6,794 nucleotides of DNA from WJMT01 sp964445575 (GTDB lineage: Bacteria > Acidobacteriota > Aminicenantia > Aminicenantales > Aminicenantaceae), in assembly GCA_964445575.1 (NCBI GenBank), contig CAYULB010000084.1:1-6794 (forward strand), in the 5' to 3' direction. The translations under genes and the position numbers were made by a program. Positions 1 through 5,062 of the stretch are shown piece after piece. Numbering within the stretch: position 1 is the first letter of the stretch; every line of letters starts with the position of its first letter. The notes under the pieces were generated by a model. It was not told the origin of the DNA and did not search any database. It was given only the letters and a program-made list of their open reading frames with translations.

Positions 1-163
1 CGTAAAAAACAGTACCGTCATACCTGTTCACCTAGTTTTTCGCCCACCTAGGATATTCGGTTTATTCTGTTTCTATGGTTTTTTTGGTTTGGTCAGTGTG
101 TGAGGGCGAGAAAAGCAAGACAGGCTAAATGTTTAAAAAGGACAAGGAGCAACCGCAAGCTTA
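1..163. other. Non-coding flank, no gene seen
   Basis: I see no open reading frame with a plausible start and ribosome binding site on either strand, and no tRNA-like fold. The only local structure is a short inverted pair, CCTAG at 31-35 and CTAGG at 48-52, separated by 12 bases and too weak to call. T-rich tracts at 36-40 and 79-86 are not preceded by a stable stem. The stretch leads directly into the inverted-repeat element at 164. With the repeats after it, it forms a gene-free interval of about 770 bases downstream of proS. Confidence 0.5.
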
Positions 164-353
164 ATGAAATTCAGATATGGCTGAAGCGACATTGAAGATT
201 TAGCCTTCTGATGAATTTTTCGAGGGAATCCAGCGAAGCTGGGCGCCGAGTATGTTTGACCCACGGACGGGGGGAGTTACGCAGGCGCCGAGAAGAATGA
301 AGAAGAATGGCGTTAAAAATCTGAAGGAAGCGCCAGCCATATCTGAATTTCAT
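164..353. repeat. 190-bp element with 20-bp perfect terminal inverted repeats
   Basis: The ends are exact inverted copies: ATGAAATTCAGATATGGCTG at 164-183 and its reverse complement at 334-353. The interior is more GC-rich than the surroundings and carries GGCGCCGAG twice as a direct repeat (242-250 and 283-291). A C/G-rich stretch near 260-275 could fold locally. Complementarity seems to continue inward imperfectly, so a transcript could form a long branched hairpin. No transposase is encoded, and I see no clear target-site duplication at the borders. The element joins the first 154-bp repeat with a one-base gap, so it probably inserted into, or replaced part of, an older repeat. This is the architecture of a non-autonomous MITE-like or REP-like element; assignment to a named family is not possible here. 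A 60-codon reading frame crosses it on the minus strand and is judged spurious. Confidence 0.7.
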
Positions 354-354
354 C

Positions 355-508
355 TCGGCTCGCCTGAAAGGGAAAATATGTATGCAATATAATAAAAGTC
401 ATAACAGGAATAAACCTCATTATATCCTTTGATAAACAGTGCTTATTAAAGAGTGAGGATCATGATAAATTTGTATGATGATGCATACATATTTTATGAA
501 TAGTCCAG
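355..508 (+). repeat. 154-bp direct repeat, copy 1 (MITE-like)
   Basis: By eye this segment is base-for-base identical to 618-771, at an offset of 263 bp. Inside it, AAAATATGTATGCA at 373-386 is the exact inverse of 482-495, giving a 14-bp inverted pair around an AT-rich core of about 95 bp. The right tip, TTTTATGAATAGTCCAG (492-508), closely resembles the right tip of the element near 6200, so the two belong to a related family. The first 18 bases (355-372) look like the end of the GC-rich repeat rather than part of the AT-rich element. Identity of the two copies implies recent duplication or gene conversion. No coding potential is apparent. Confidence 0.8.
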
Positions 509-525
509 GTGAACATGGACTATTC
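498..525. repeat. 10-bp inverted repeat with 8-base loop
   Basis: GAATAGTCCA (498-507) and TGGACTATTC (516-525) form a perfect 10-bp stem around eight bases. The likely origin is two element tips facing each other: the right tip of the first AT-rich element, a short spacer, and the left tip of the second. It is therefore probably a junction signature rather than a terminator, because no T-run follows on either strand. Confidence 0.6.
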
Positions 526-530
526 GCGAG

Positions 531-628
531 TCGAAATGGCTGCAGATGCGAGGCGCCAGGGCATGAAGCCGTGGTCCTTCACTGCGAATGCCCTGCAACA
601 AAGCAGATGCCGTGAGATCGGCTCGCCT
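531..628 (+). repeat. GC-rich hairpin repeat, copy 1
   Basis: This 98-bp segment matches the reverse complement of 6697-6794 without gaps, with about 11 differences by eye (roughly 89% identity). It can fold: CAGGGCAT pairs with ATGCCCTG, with GAAG/CTTC inside. GCAGATGC occurs twice as a direct repeat, once near each end. Its base composition is clearly higher in GC than the AT-rich elements on either side. It interrupts the left tip of an AT-rich element: TGGACTATTC at 516-525 lies before it and AAAATATGTATGCA at 636-649 lies after it. It has no useful reading frame. A REP-like or small non-autonomous mobile element, or a structured RNA, would all fit. Confidence 0.75.
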
Positions 629-771
629 GAAAGGGAAAATATGTATGCAATATAATAAAAGTCATAACAGGAATAAACCTCATTATATCCTTTGATAAAC
701 AGTGCTTATTAAAGAGTGAGGATCATGATAAATTTGTATGATGATGCATACATATTTTATGAATAGTCCAG
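618..771 (+). repeat. 154-bp direct repeat, copy 2, abutting proS stop
   Basis: Identical to 355-508, with the internal 14-bp inverted pair at 636-649 and 745-758. It ends at 771, one base beyond the proS stop codon (773-775, minus strand), so a transcript leaving proS enters the element at once and would contain its inverted arms. It could therefore form the 3' end of the proS messenger, but no classical stem plus T-run terminator is visible. The 11 bases 618-628 also belong to the GC-rich repeat, which shows the nested order of the parts. Confidence 0.8.
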
Positions 772-772
772 T

Positions 773-2215
773 TTAGTAGGCTTTAGCAAAATAAACCAAA
801 AATCGGGCATCTTTCCCGCAGCAGACACATTTCCCTTTTTCCTTTTCTGAAACAATCACTCTTATGGTCGCCTTGGTGTCCTCTTTAACTTTTGCCTCAC
901 AATCAGGACTTCCGCACCAGTAAGTTTTGATAAAGCCCATCTTAGATTTCATTATGGATTCAAATTCAGAATAGTTTTCCACTTCAAGAGTGTTTTCCTC
1001 ACGGAACTTTAAAGACCTCTGGAGCATCTGCTTCTGAATATCATTCAGAATTTCCTGGGCTTTATGACTCATTTCTTCCTGACTTACAGCTTGTTTTTTT
1101 CTGTTATCCCGCCTCACGAAAAGCACTTTATTATCCTTAATATCCCTCGGTCCAATTTCCAATCTCAGAGGAACGCCCTTCATTTCCCACTCTGAAAATT
1201 TCCAGCCGGGAGTGAACTGCTCTCTTTTATCCAGTTCCACTCTGAATCCATTTTTTTCCAGCTGGTTCTTCACTTTCTCTGCAGAGGGGAGCACTTGCTT
1301 TTTCCAGTCTCCAACAGCAATGGGAACAATGATAACTTGAATCGGAGCCACTCTGGGAGGAAAACAAATACCTGAATCATCCCCATGAGCCATGACCACA
1401 GCTCCTACCATTCTGGTTGAGACTCCCCACGAAGTCTGCCATACATACTGAAGCTTCTGATTTCTGTCTTCAAACTTAATATCAAACACTTTAGAAAAAT
1501 GCTGCCCAAGAAAATGAGAGGTTCCCATTTGAAGGGCTTTTCTGTCAGACATCAATGCTTCTACACTGTATGTGGCCGAAGCACCGGCAAATTTCTCTTT
1601 TTCGCTTTTAAGCCCAGTAATAACCGAGATAGCAAGTTCTTTCTCCACAAATTCCCTGTAGACCGAAAGCATCTTTTGAGTCTCCTCCTCTGCTTCTTTG
1701 CTTGTTTCGTGAGCTGTATGACCTTCTTGCCACAAAAACTCAGAGGTCCGGAGAAAAGGTCTCGTCACTTTTTCCCATCTCACAATATTAGCCCACTGGT
1801 TTATCAACACCGGAAGGTCTCTGTAGGAATTGATCCATTTGGAATACATATTTCCGATGATGGCCTCGGAGGTGGGCCGAACAGCTAGTCTCTCTTCAAG
1901 CTCATCCTCTCCCCCATGAGTAACCCATGCAACTTCAGGAGAGAATCCCTCCAGATGTTCTGTTTCTTTTTTTAAAAAGCTTTCCGGGATAAAAAGAGGA
2001 AAATAAGCGTTTTTATGTCCTGTTTCTTTTATTTTTGCGTCCAGGATATTTTTAATATTCTCCCAAACCGCATACCCATATGGCCTTATAACTATCATTC
2101 CCTTCATAGGAGCGTAATCAGCAAGTTCAGCTTTACGGATGACCTCCACATACCATTTGGAAAAATCTGAACTTTTTGGAGTTATTTTCTGCACAAAACG
2201 GCTGTTATCTGTCAC
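773..2215 (-). CDS. proS: Prolyl-tRNA synthetase, archaeal/eukaryotic-type
   Basis: A class II aminoacyl-tRNA synthetase of 480 residues that charges tRNA-Pro with proline in the cytoplasm. Visible signatures are RPTSE at residues 113-117, motif 2 around RPFLRTSEF with WQEGHTAH at 152-169, and motif 3 ending in MAHGDDSG at 275-282. An anticodon-binding domain follows (about 290-400). The C-terminal zinc-binding region has Cys434, Cys439, Cys463 and Cys466, and the chain ends in Tyr, as is usual for this type. The length and the lack of a large insertion between motifs 2 and 3 mark it as the short form without the bacterial INS editing domain. Editing of Ala-tRNA-Pro, if it occurs, would need a separate protein. 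The start is GTG, supported by GGAG six bases upstream and a consensus promoter just beyond. The gene is intact although a repeat adjoins its stop codon. It is transcribed divergently from the PilZ-like genes. Confidence 0.97.
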   Translation of the reverse strand: MTDNSRFVQKITPKSSDFSKWYVEVIRKAELADYAPMKGMIVIRPYGYAVWENIKNILDAKIKETGHKNAYFPLFIPESFLKKETEHLEGFSPEVAWVTHGGEDELEERLAVRPTSEAIIGNMYSKWINSYRDLPVLINQWANIVRWEKVTRPFLRTSEFLWQEGHTAHETSKEAEEETQKMLSVYREFVEKELAISVITGLKSEKEKFAGASATYSVEALMSDRKALQMGTSHFLGQHFSKVFDIKFEDRNQKLQYVWQTSWGVSTRMVGAVVMAHGDDSGICFPPRVAPIQVIIVPIAVGDWKKQVLPSAEKVKNQLEKNGFRVELDKREQFTPGWKFSEWEMKGVPLRLEIGPRDIKDNKVLFVRRDNRKKQAVSQEEMSHKAQEILNDIQKQMLQRSLKFREENTLEVENYSEFESIMKSKMGFIKTYWCGSPDCEAKVKEDTKATIRVIVSEKEKGKCVCCGKDARFLVYFAKAY

Positions 2216-2221
2216 TTCAAT

Positions 2222-2225
2222 CTCC
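2222..2225 (-). promoter_or_regulatory. Ribosome binding site for proS GTG start
   Basis: On the minus strand GGAG lies six bases before GTG at 2215-2213. This supports the non-ATG start, and the promoter 25 bases upstream leaves room for only a very short leader. Confidence 0.7.
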
Positions 2226-2239
2226 GGTTATTTTTGGGT

Positions 2240-2268
2240 ATTCTATAGGCAGTCAAAGTCTTTGTCAA
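2240..2268 (-). promoter_or_regulatory. Sigma70-type promoter for proS
   Basis: On the minus strand a perfect TTGACA (-35, 2268-2263) is followed by a 17-base spacer and TAGAAT (-10, 2245-2240). Transcription would begin near 2233, giving a leader of under 20 bases before the proS GTG, enough for the Shine-Dalgarno sequence. This suggests strong, unattenuated expression, with no room for a T-box or other leader riboswitch. Confidence 0.75.
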
Positions 2269-2382
2269 GCCAGCCGAAGAAGGGAGAAATCATGGTTAAA
2301 AAAATTCACCCCCTAATTTCATCCATAAGGGTGATTGTTTTCTCTACAGTGATGTGGCATCTTATTCTCGAGTTTTTCATAA

Positions 2383-2388
2383 AGGAAG
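2383..2388 (+). promoter_or_regulatory. Ribosome binding site choosing the 2394 start
   Basis: AGGAAG lies five bases before ATG 2394. A competing in-frame ATG at 2292 also has a good site (AGGGAG, 2281-2286, five bases away). The downstream start is preferred because it gives a protein whose leader before the PilZ-like domain matches the length seen in the neighbouring paralogue (about 20 residues). Confidence 0.5.
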
Positions 2389-2393
2389 CGATA

Positions 2394-2753
2394 ATGACAA
2401 AACGATCCATCAAGGCCAAGGTAACTGATAATTTTCTGAAAGAAAAGGGATTTAAACTGCCCCTCCCTACAGTAGTGGAAGGAATGGATAAATCAGGGAA
2501 AAAATTTAAAGAAGAAACAGTCCTGTCATATATCAGTCCGAGCGGGTCATCTTTTTGGCTGAATACTCCTGTGGAGAACGGATCTGACTTAAGATTAACC
2601 ATTGACCTTCCTCCTAAGCTCAAAGAAAACAAAGACCTTAAAATGATCATCAAAGGAAAAGTAATATTTATAGAAAATCCAGCGGATCAGAGCTCTAGGT
2701 CCCGGGTATCGCTTCAATTTGAAAATAAATACATCATAGATGAGTGCCAATAA
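2394..2753 (+). CDS. Degenerate PilZ-like protein 1
   Basis: A small soluble protein of 119 residues aligning with the next gene and with the PilZ protein at 3982-4350. Shared landmarks are LPLPTVVEG (22-30), KKFKEET (36-42), ISPSG (47-51), DLPPKL (71-76) and the final strand VSLQFENKY (105-113). PilZ domains are beta-barrel c-di-GMP receptors that bind through an N-terminal RxxxR and a D/N-x-S-x-x-G motif. Here RxxxR is absent. In the second motif the Asp/Asn position is Tyr46, while Ser48 and Gly51 remain. Direct c-di-GMP binding is therefore doubtful, and it may be a partner or non-binding paralogue. Starting at 2292 would add 34 mostly hydrophobic residues, HPLISSIRVIVFSTVMW among them, which could be a membrane segment. 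The stop is three bases before the next start, so the two genes are co-transcribed. PilZ kinship is inferred from the paralogue alignment. Confidence 0.75.
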   Translation: MTKRSIKAKVTDNFLKEKGFKLPLPTVVEGMDKSGKKFKEETVLSYISPSGSSFWLNTPVENGSDLRLTIDLPPKLKENKDLKMIIKGKVIFIENPADQSSRSRVSLQFENKYIIDECQ

Positions 2754-2756
2754 AAT

Positions 2757-3119
2757 ATGATCGAATCCCCTTCTTATTCCGTATCAAAGCCAGGAGAAAA
2801 CGAAGAATGCTTTTCTATCTCTCTGCCAGTATGTGTTCAGGGCAAGGATGCTCTGGGTCAAAAATTTAAGGAAGAGACCTCACTCAAGCAGATCAGTTCA
2901 GAAAAAGCATTGTTTGAATTAAAAACCAGAGTATTGATCGGCACAAAACTCCAAGCCTCTCTGCTGGTTCCCAAAACTCTTTTCCTGCAGCATCCTTTAA
3001 AACTAATCGTTTTAGGAGAAGTGGTCAAAGCAGTCACAGATTCAACCAATCATAATGAACAAAACGTATTCTTGAAACTGGACAAGAAATTCAGCATAGA
3101 AAAAATAAATAATTCATAA
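2757..3119 (+). CDS. Degenerate PilZ-like protein 2
   Basis: A 120-residue paralogue of the preceding protein. The shared pattern includes ISLPVCVQGKD (21-31), QKFKEETSL (35-43), ISSEKALFEL (46-55), VPKTL (71-75) and VFLKLDKKF (104-112). It is the most eroded of the three: no RxxxR is present, and the second c-di-GMP motif has Gln45 in place of Asp/Asn and Lys50 in place of Gly, leaving only Ser47. Loss of ligand binding while the fold pattern persists suggests an adaptor or structural role, perhaps pairing with a neighbouring PilZ protein; this is inference. ATG 2757 follows the previous stop after three bases and lacks a strong Shine-Dalgarno sequence, so translation is probably coupled to the first gene. 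No hairpin terminator is visible after the stop. Confidence 0.75.
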   Translation: MIESPSYSVSKPGENEECFSISLPVCVQGKDALGQKFKEETSLKQISSEKALFELKTRVLIGTKLQASLLVPKTLFLQHPLKLIVLGEVVKAVTDSTNHNEQNVFLKLDKKFSIEKINNS

Positions 3120-3181
3120 GCCTTTCAAATTCATTCGCTTTTTCACCTGCATTCCTCCTTATTCCCCGCCTGTCTAATATC

Positions 3182-3210
3182 TTGACATAAATATTTTGAT
3201 TGTTTAATAT
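3182..3210 (+). promoter_or_regulatory. Consensus sigma70-type promoter for the regulator
   Basis: TTGACA (3182-3187), a 17-base spacer, and TAATAT (3205-3210). Initiation would be near 3217, about 50 bases before ATG 3268. It separates the pair of degenerate PilZ-like genes from the regulator and canonical PilZ gene, which could therefore form their own transcript. Confidence 0.75.
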
Positions 3211-3224
3211 AAACTCGAATTCAT

Positions 3225-3239
3225 GATGATAAAATCATC
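3225..3239 (+). promoter_or_regulatory. Palindrome in the regulator's 5' leader
   Basis: GATGAT-AAA-ATCATC is a perfect 6-bp inverted repeat with a three-base centre, starting about eight bases after the predicted transcription start. Its size and place fit an operator, possibly for autoregulation by the downstream LuxR-type protein, or a small leader hairpin. Chance occurrence in AT-rich sequence cannot be excluded. Confidence 0.3.
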
Positions 3240-3267
3240 TTTATTAAGGGGTTAAAGCACTTCTATC

Positions 3268-3954
3268 ATGAAAAAAAACAAACCAGAAACCATACAAAAA
3301 AAAATAAAAGTTCTGATCTACTGCACATCTGATTTAATTCTTTCCGGAATATTAAAAGCTCTGGGAGAAGGGAAAGAAATCGAAATCACAGGTATAGAAA
3401 AATCAACTGTAGACTCTCTTTTAAATTCAATAAAGACCAAAAACCCCGATGTTATCGTCTTTTCAAATGCAGACCCTCTCCCTAACATCAAAGAAGTTTG
3501 TAAGGCTATAAAAGATATCACAGGAGACAAGAAGAAATCCAAGTTGATGCTTATTGGAAACATCCCTCCCCAAGAAGATATCGTGGGGCTTATGAATGCT
3601 GGAGTCAGAGGTTATTTTGATCTTAATGAACCTCTAGGCCATTTAACGGATGCAACCAGAAGTATCTATAAAGAGGAGATCTGGCTGCCGAGAGACAAAA
3701 TGAGCAGTATTATGGACAGAATCATCTCTGTAGTAGGTCGAGATTTGAAAGAAAAAACTCTGGATCAACTCACCCCCACAGAGTTTAAAGTGTTGAGACA
3801 CATTGGACAAGGAAAGAGCAATGAAGAAATAGCAAATGAAATGTTTATCAGTAAAAATACTGTCAGGTCACATATAAAGAGTATATATGCAAAACTGGGA
3901 ACTCACAGCAGGCTTCAGCTTGCTCTGTATGCCATAAATTCAGCTCTGTTCTGA
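3268..3954 (+). CDS. LuxR/NarL-type regulator with phosphorylation-deficient receiver
   Basis: A 228-residue two-domain DNA-binding protein. Residues about 13-130 follow the receiver pattern (KVLIYCTSD at 14-22, PDVIVFS at 60-66, GVRGYFDL at 112-119). Residues about 166-228 are a LuxR-type helix-turn-helix (LTPTE at 168-172, GKSNEEIANEMFIS at 182-195, NTVRSHIKSIYAKLG at 197-211). Phosphotransfer residues are missing: the usual acidic pair is Cys19-Thr20, the phospho-acceptor Asp position is Ser66, the Thr/Ser switch region reads LIGN, and the conserved Lys position is Leu119. It is therefore most likely a pseudo-receiver regulator, controlled by protein or ligand binding rather than a histidine kinase. 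An in-frame stop at 3253 makes ATG 3268 the first possible start; the nearest AGGGG-like site is about 16 bases away, so translation may be weak. A consensus promoter precedes it and a canonical PilZ gene follows after 27 bases, suggesting a c-di-GMP-linked circuit. Confidence 0.9.
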   Translation: MKKNKPETIQKKIKVLIYCTSDLILSGILKALGEGKEIEITGIEKSTVDSLLNSIKTKNPDVIVFSNADPLPNIKEVCKAIKDITGDKKKSKLMLIGNIPPQEDIVGLMNAGVRGYFDLNEPLGHLTDATRSIYKEEIWLPRDKMSSIMDRIISVVGRDLKEKTLDQLTPTEFKVLRHIGQGKSNEEIANEMFISKNTVRSHIKSIYAKLGTHSRLQLALYAINSALF

Positions 3955-3981
3955 TTTATTTATACTTTTCGAGAGGCCATT

Positions 3982-4350
3982 ATGAAAAAAAAGCCAAAAG
4001 CCAAAAAAGAAAACAATGATGACATGCTGCTTAACCGCAGAAAAGAATGGAGGCTTGAAATTCCTTTATCAGCTACGGTTAAAGGCAAGCTTCCCAATGG
4101 AAACACCTTCAGCGAAAAAACAACTATAGAGAACATCAGCTCAGGGGGAGCCTATTTTGGACTTGATTCGGGGATAACTATAGATACCGAACTCAATCTT
4201 ATAATCGAAGTCCCTTCCAAATTAACTGAGGGGAAAAAGAAAAAACTCTTCTTATCAGGTGTAGCTGTAAGAATGGAGAAAGCTGAAAAAAAGAAAAAAA
4301 AGAATAACATAGCGGTTCACTTTGACAAGGACTACAAATTTCTTGACTGA
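3982..4350 (+). CDS. PilZ domain protein with intact c-di-GMP motifs
   Basis: A 122-residue single-domain PilZ protein, expected to be cytoplasmic and to change conformation or partner on binding cyclic di-GMP. It keeps both binding motifs: RxxxR as R20-KEW-R24, and N-x-S-x-x-G as N51-I-S53-S-G-G56. The basic N-terminus (many Lys in residues 2-10) and a Lys-rich loop near 95-107 are unusual. The domain ends with a typical strand, IAVHFDKDYKF. It starts at ATG with GAGAGG five bases upstream. Following the pseudo-receiver regulator after 27 bases, it probably shares its transcript. It is a paralogue of the two degenerate proteins at 2394-3119. The family is clear; its effector target is unknown. 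Confidence 0.9.
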   Translation: MKKKPKAKKENNDDMLLNRRKEWRLEIPLSATVKGKLPNGNTFSEKTTIENISSGGAYFGLDSGITIDTELNLIIEVPSKLTEGKKKKLFLSGVAVRMEKAEKKKKKNNIAVHFDKDYKFLD

Positions 4351-4432
4351 TATAAAAGCCCACTTTCTTATTCTTATAAAACCATTTCCTTCCCAATTGG
4401 GCATAAAAAATAAAAGATAAGTTTTTACATTC

Positions 4433-5062
4433 ATGGGGCACCAAATACTGACCGCAGCTTTAACTGGAGGAATTGCCACAGGCAAGTCAGTAGTGGCAGA
4501 TGTATTCAAAGAAATGGGCTGCTACATCTTTTATGCTGATAAAGAAGCTCACCGTCTTATGGAACCAGAAAAGCCTGCCTGGGGAAAAATTGTGAGCCAC
4601 TTTGGAAAAGAAATTTTAAATCCAGATAAAACCATAAACCGGTCAAAATTAGGGAAAATTGTTTTCTCAAATAATAAAGAACGTCAATTCCTTAATTCTG
4701 TGCTCCATCCTCTGGTAAACAAAAAAAGATTGAAAGTCATTGAGAAACTGAAAAAACAAAAAAATATTCAAATCTTTATATCAGAAGCTGCTTTAACCAT
4801 AGAAGCTGGTCTGGTTGACTATTTTGACAAAATCATTGTGGTACACTGCAGCAAAGAAATCCAAATCCGCCGTCTTATGCAAAGAGACCGCATCTCAAAG
4901 CAGGAAGCAAAAAATAGGATCAGCTCTCAAATGCCTTTAAACGAAAAGAAGAAGGATGCGGATTATTTGATAGATACATCAGGTCCTCTGTCTGCCTCTA
5001 TAGAACAGGCAGAAAAAATTTACAGATATCTTCTCATGGATTATCATACCCTCAGGAGCTAA
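4433..5062 (+). CDS. coaE: Dephospho-CoA kinase
   Basis: A 209-residue cytosolic enzyme that phosphorylates the 3'-hydroxyl of dephospho-CoA with ATP, the last step of coenzyme A synthesis. A P-loop, GGIATGKS, is at residues 12-19 in the usual LTGG(I/A)xxGKS context. Other family landmarks are the YADKEAHRLM segment near 34-43, the LHPLV motif, QIRRLMQRD in the lid region and RISSQMP further on, with DYLIDTSG near the end. Length is normal for the family. No strong Shine-Dalgarno sequence precedes ATG 4433; an AAGATAAG tract is the nearest candidate. A possible weak promoter (TTGACT at 4343 with TCTTAT 17 bases on) overlaps the end of the preceding PilZ gene, but it is uncertain. The last 11 bases overlap the convergent gene on the other strand. 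Confidence 0.95.
   Translation: MGHQILTAALTGGIATGKSVVADVFKEMGCYIFYADKEAHRLMEPEKPAWGKIVSHFGKEILNPDKTINRSKLGKIVFSNNKERQFLNSVLHPLVNKKRLKVIEKLKKQKNIQIFISEAALTIEAGLVDYFDKIIVVHCSKEIQIRRLMQRDRISKQEAKNRISSQMPLNEKKKDADYLIDTSGPLSASIEQAEKIYRYLLMDYHTLRS

Noticed and set aside
171..353. 60-codon frame on the minus strand
   Set aside because: Lies wholly in the inverted-repeat element, starts inside its terminal repeat, has no convincing ribosome binding site and no recognisable domain.
355..771. CRISPR array
   Set aside because: Only two long repeats of 154 bp with a 109-bp spacer; wrong size and number, and no cas genes.
1499..1888. 129-codon plus-strand frame
   Set aside because: Antisense shadow of proS, whose motifs are unmistakable over the same bases.
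2306..2653. 115-codon minus-strand frame
   Set aside because: Antisense to PilZ-like protein 1, which aligns with two paralogues in its own frame.
3120..3181. Terminator after the PilZ-like pair
   Set aside because: No stem followed by a T-run was found, so read-through into the regulator remains possible.
4392..4401. Palindrome CCCAATTGGG upstream of coaE
   Set aside because: Ten bases with no loop and no T-run; not enough to call a terminator or a specific operator.
4199..4509. Two overlapping minus-strand frames of 81 and 84 codons
   Set aside because: They cross the end of the PilZ gene and the P-loop region of coaE; the compositions look like noise and no family is recognised.
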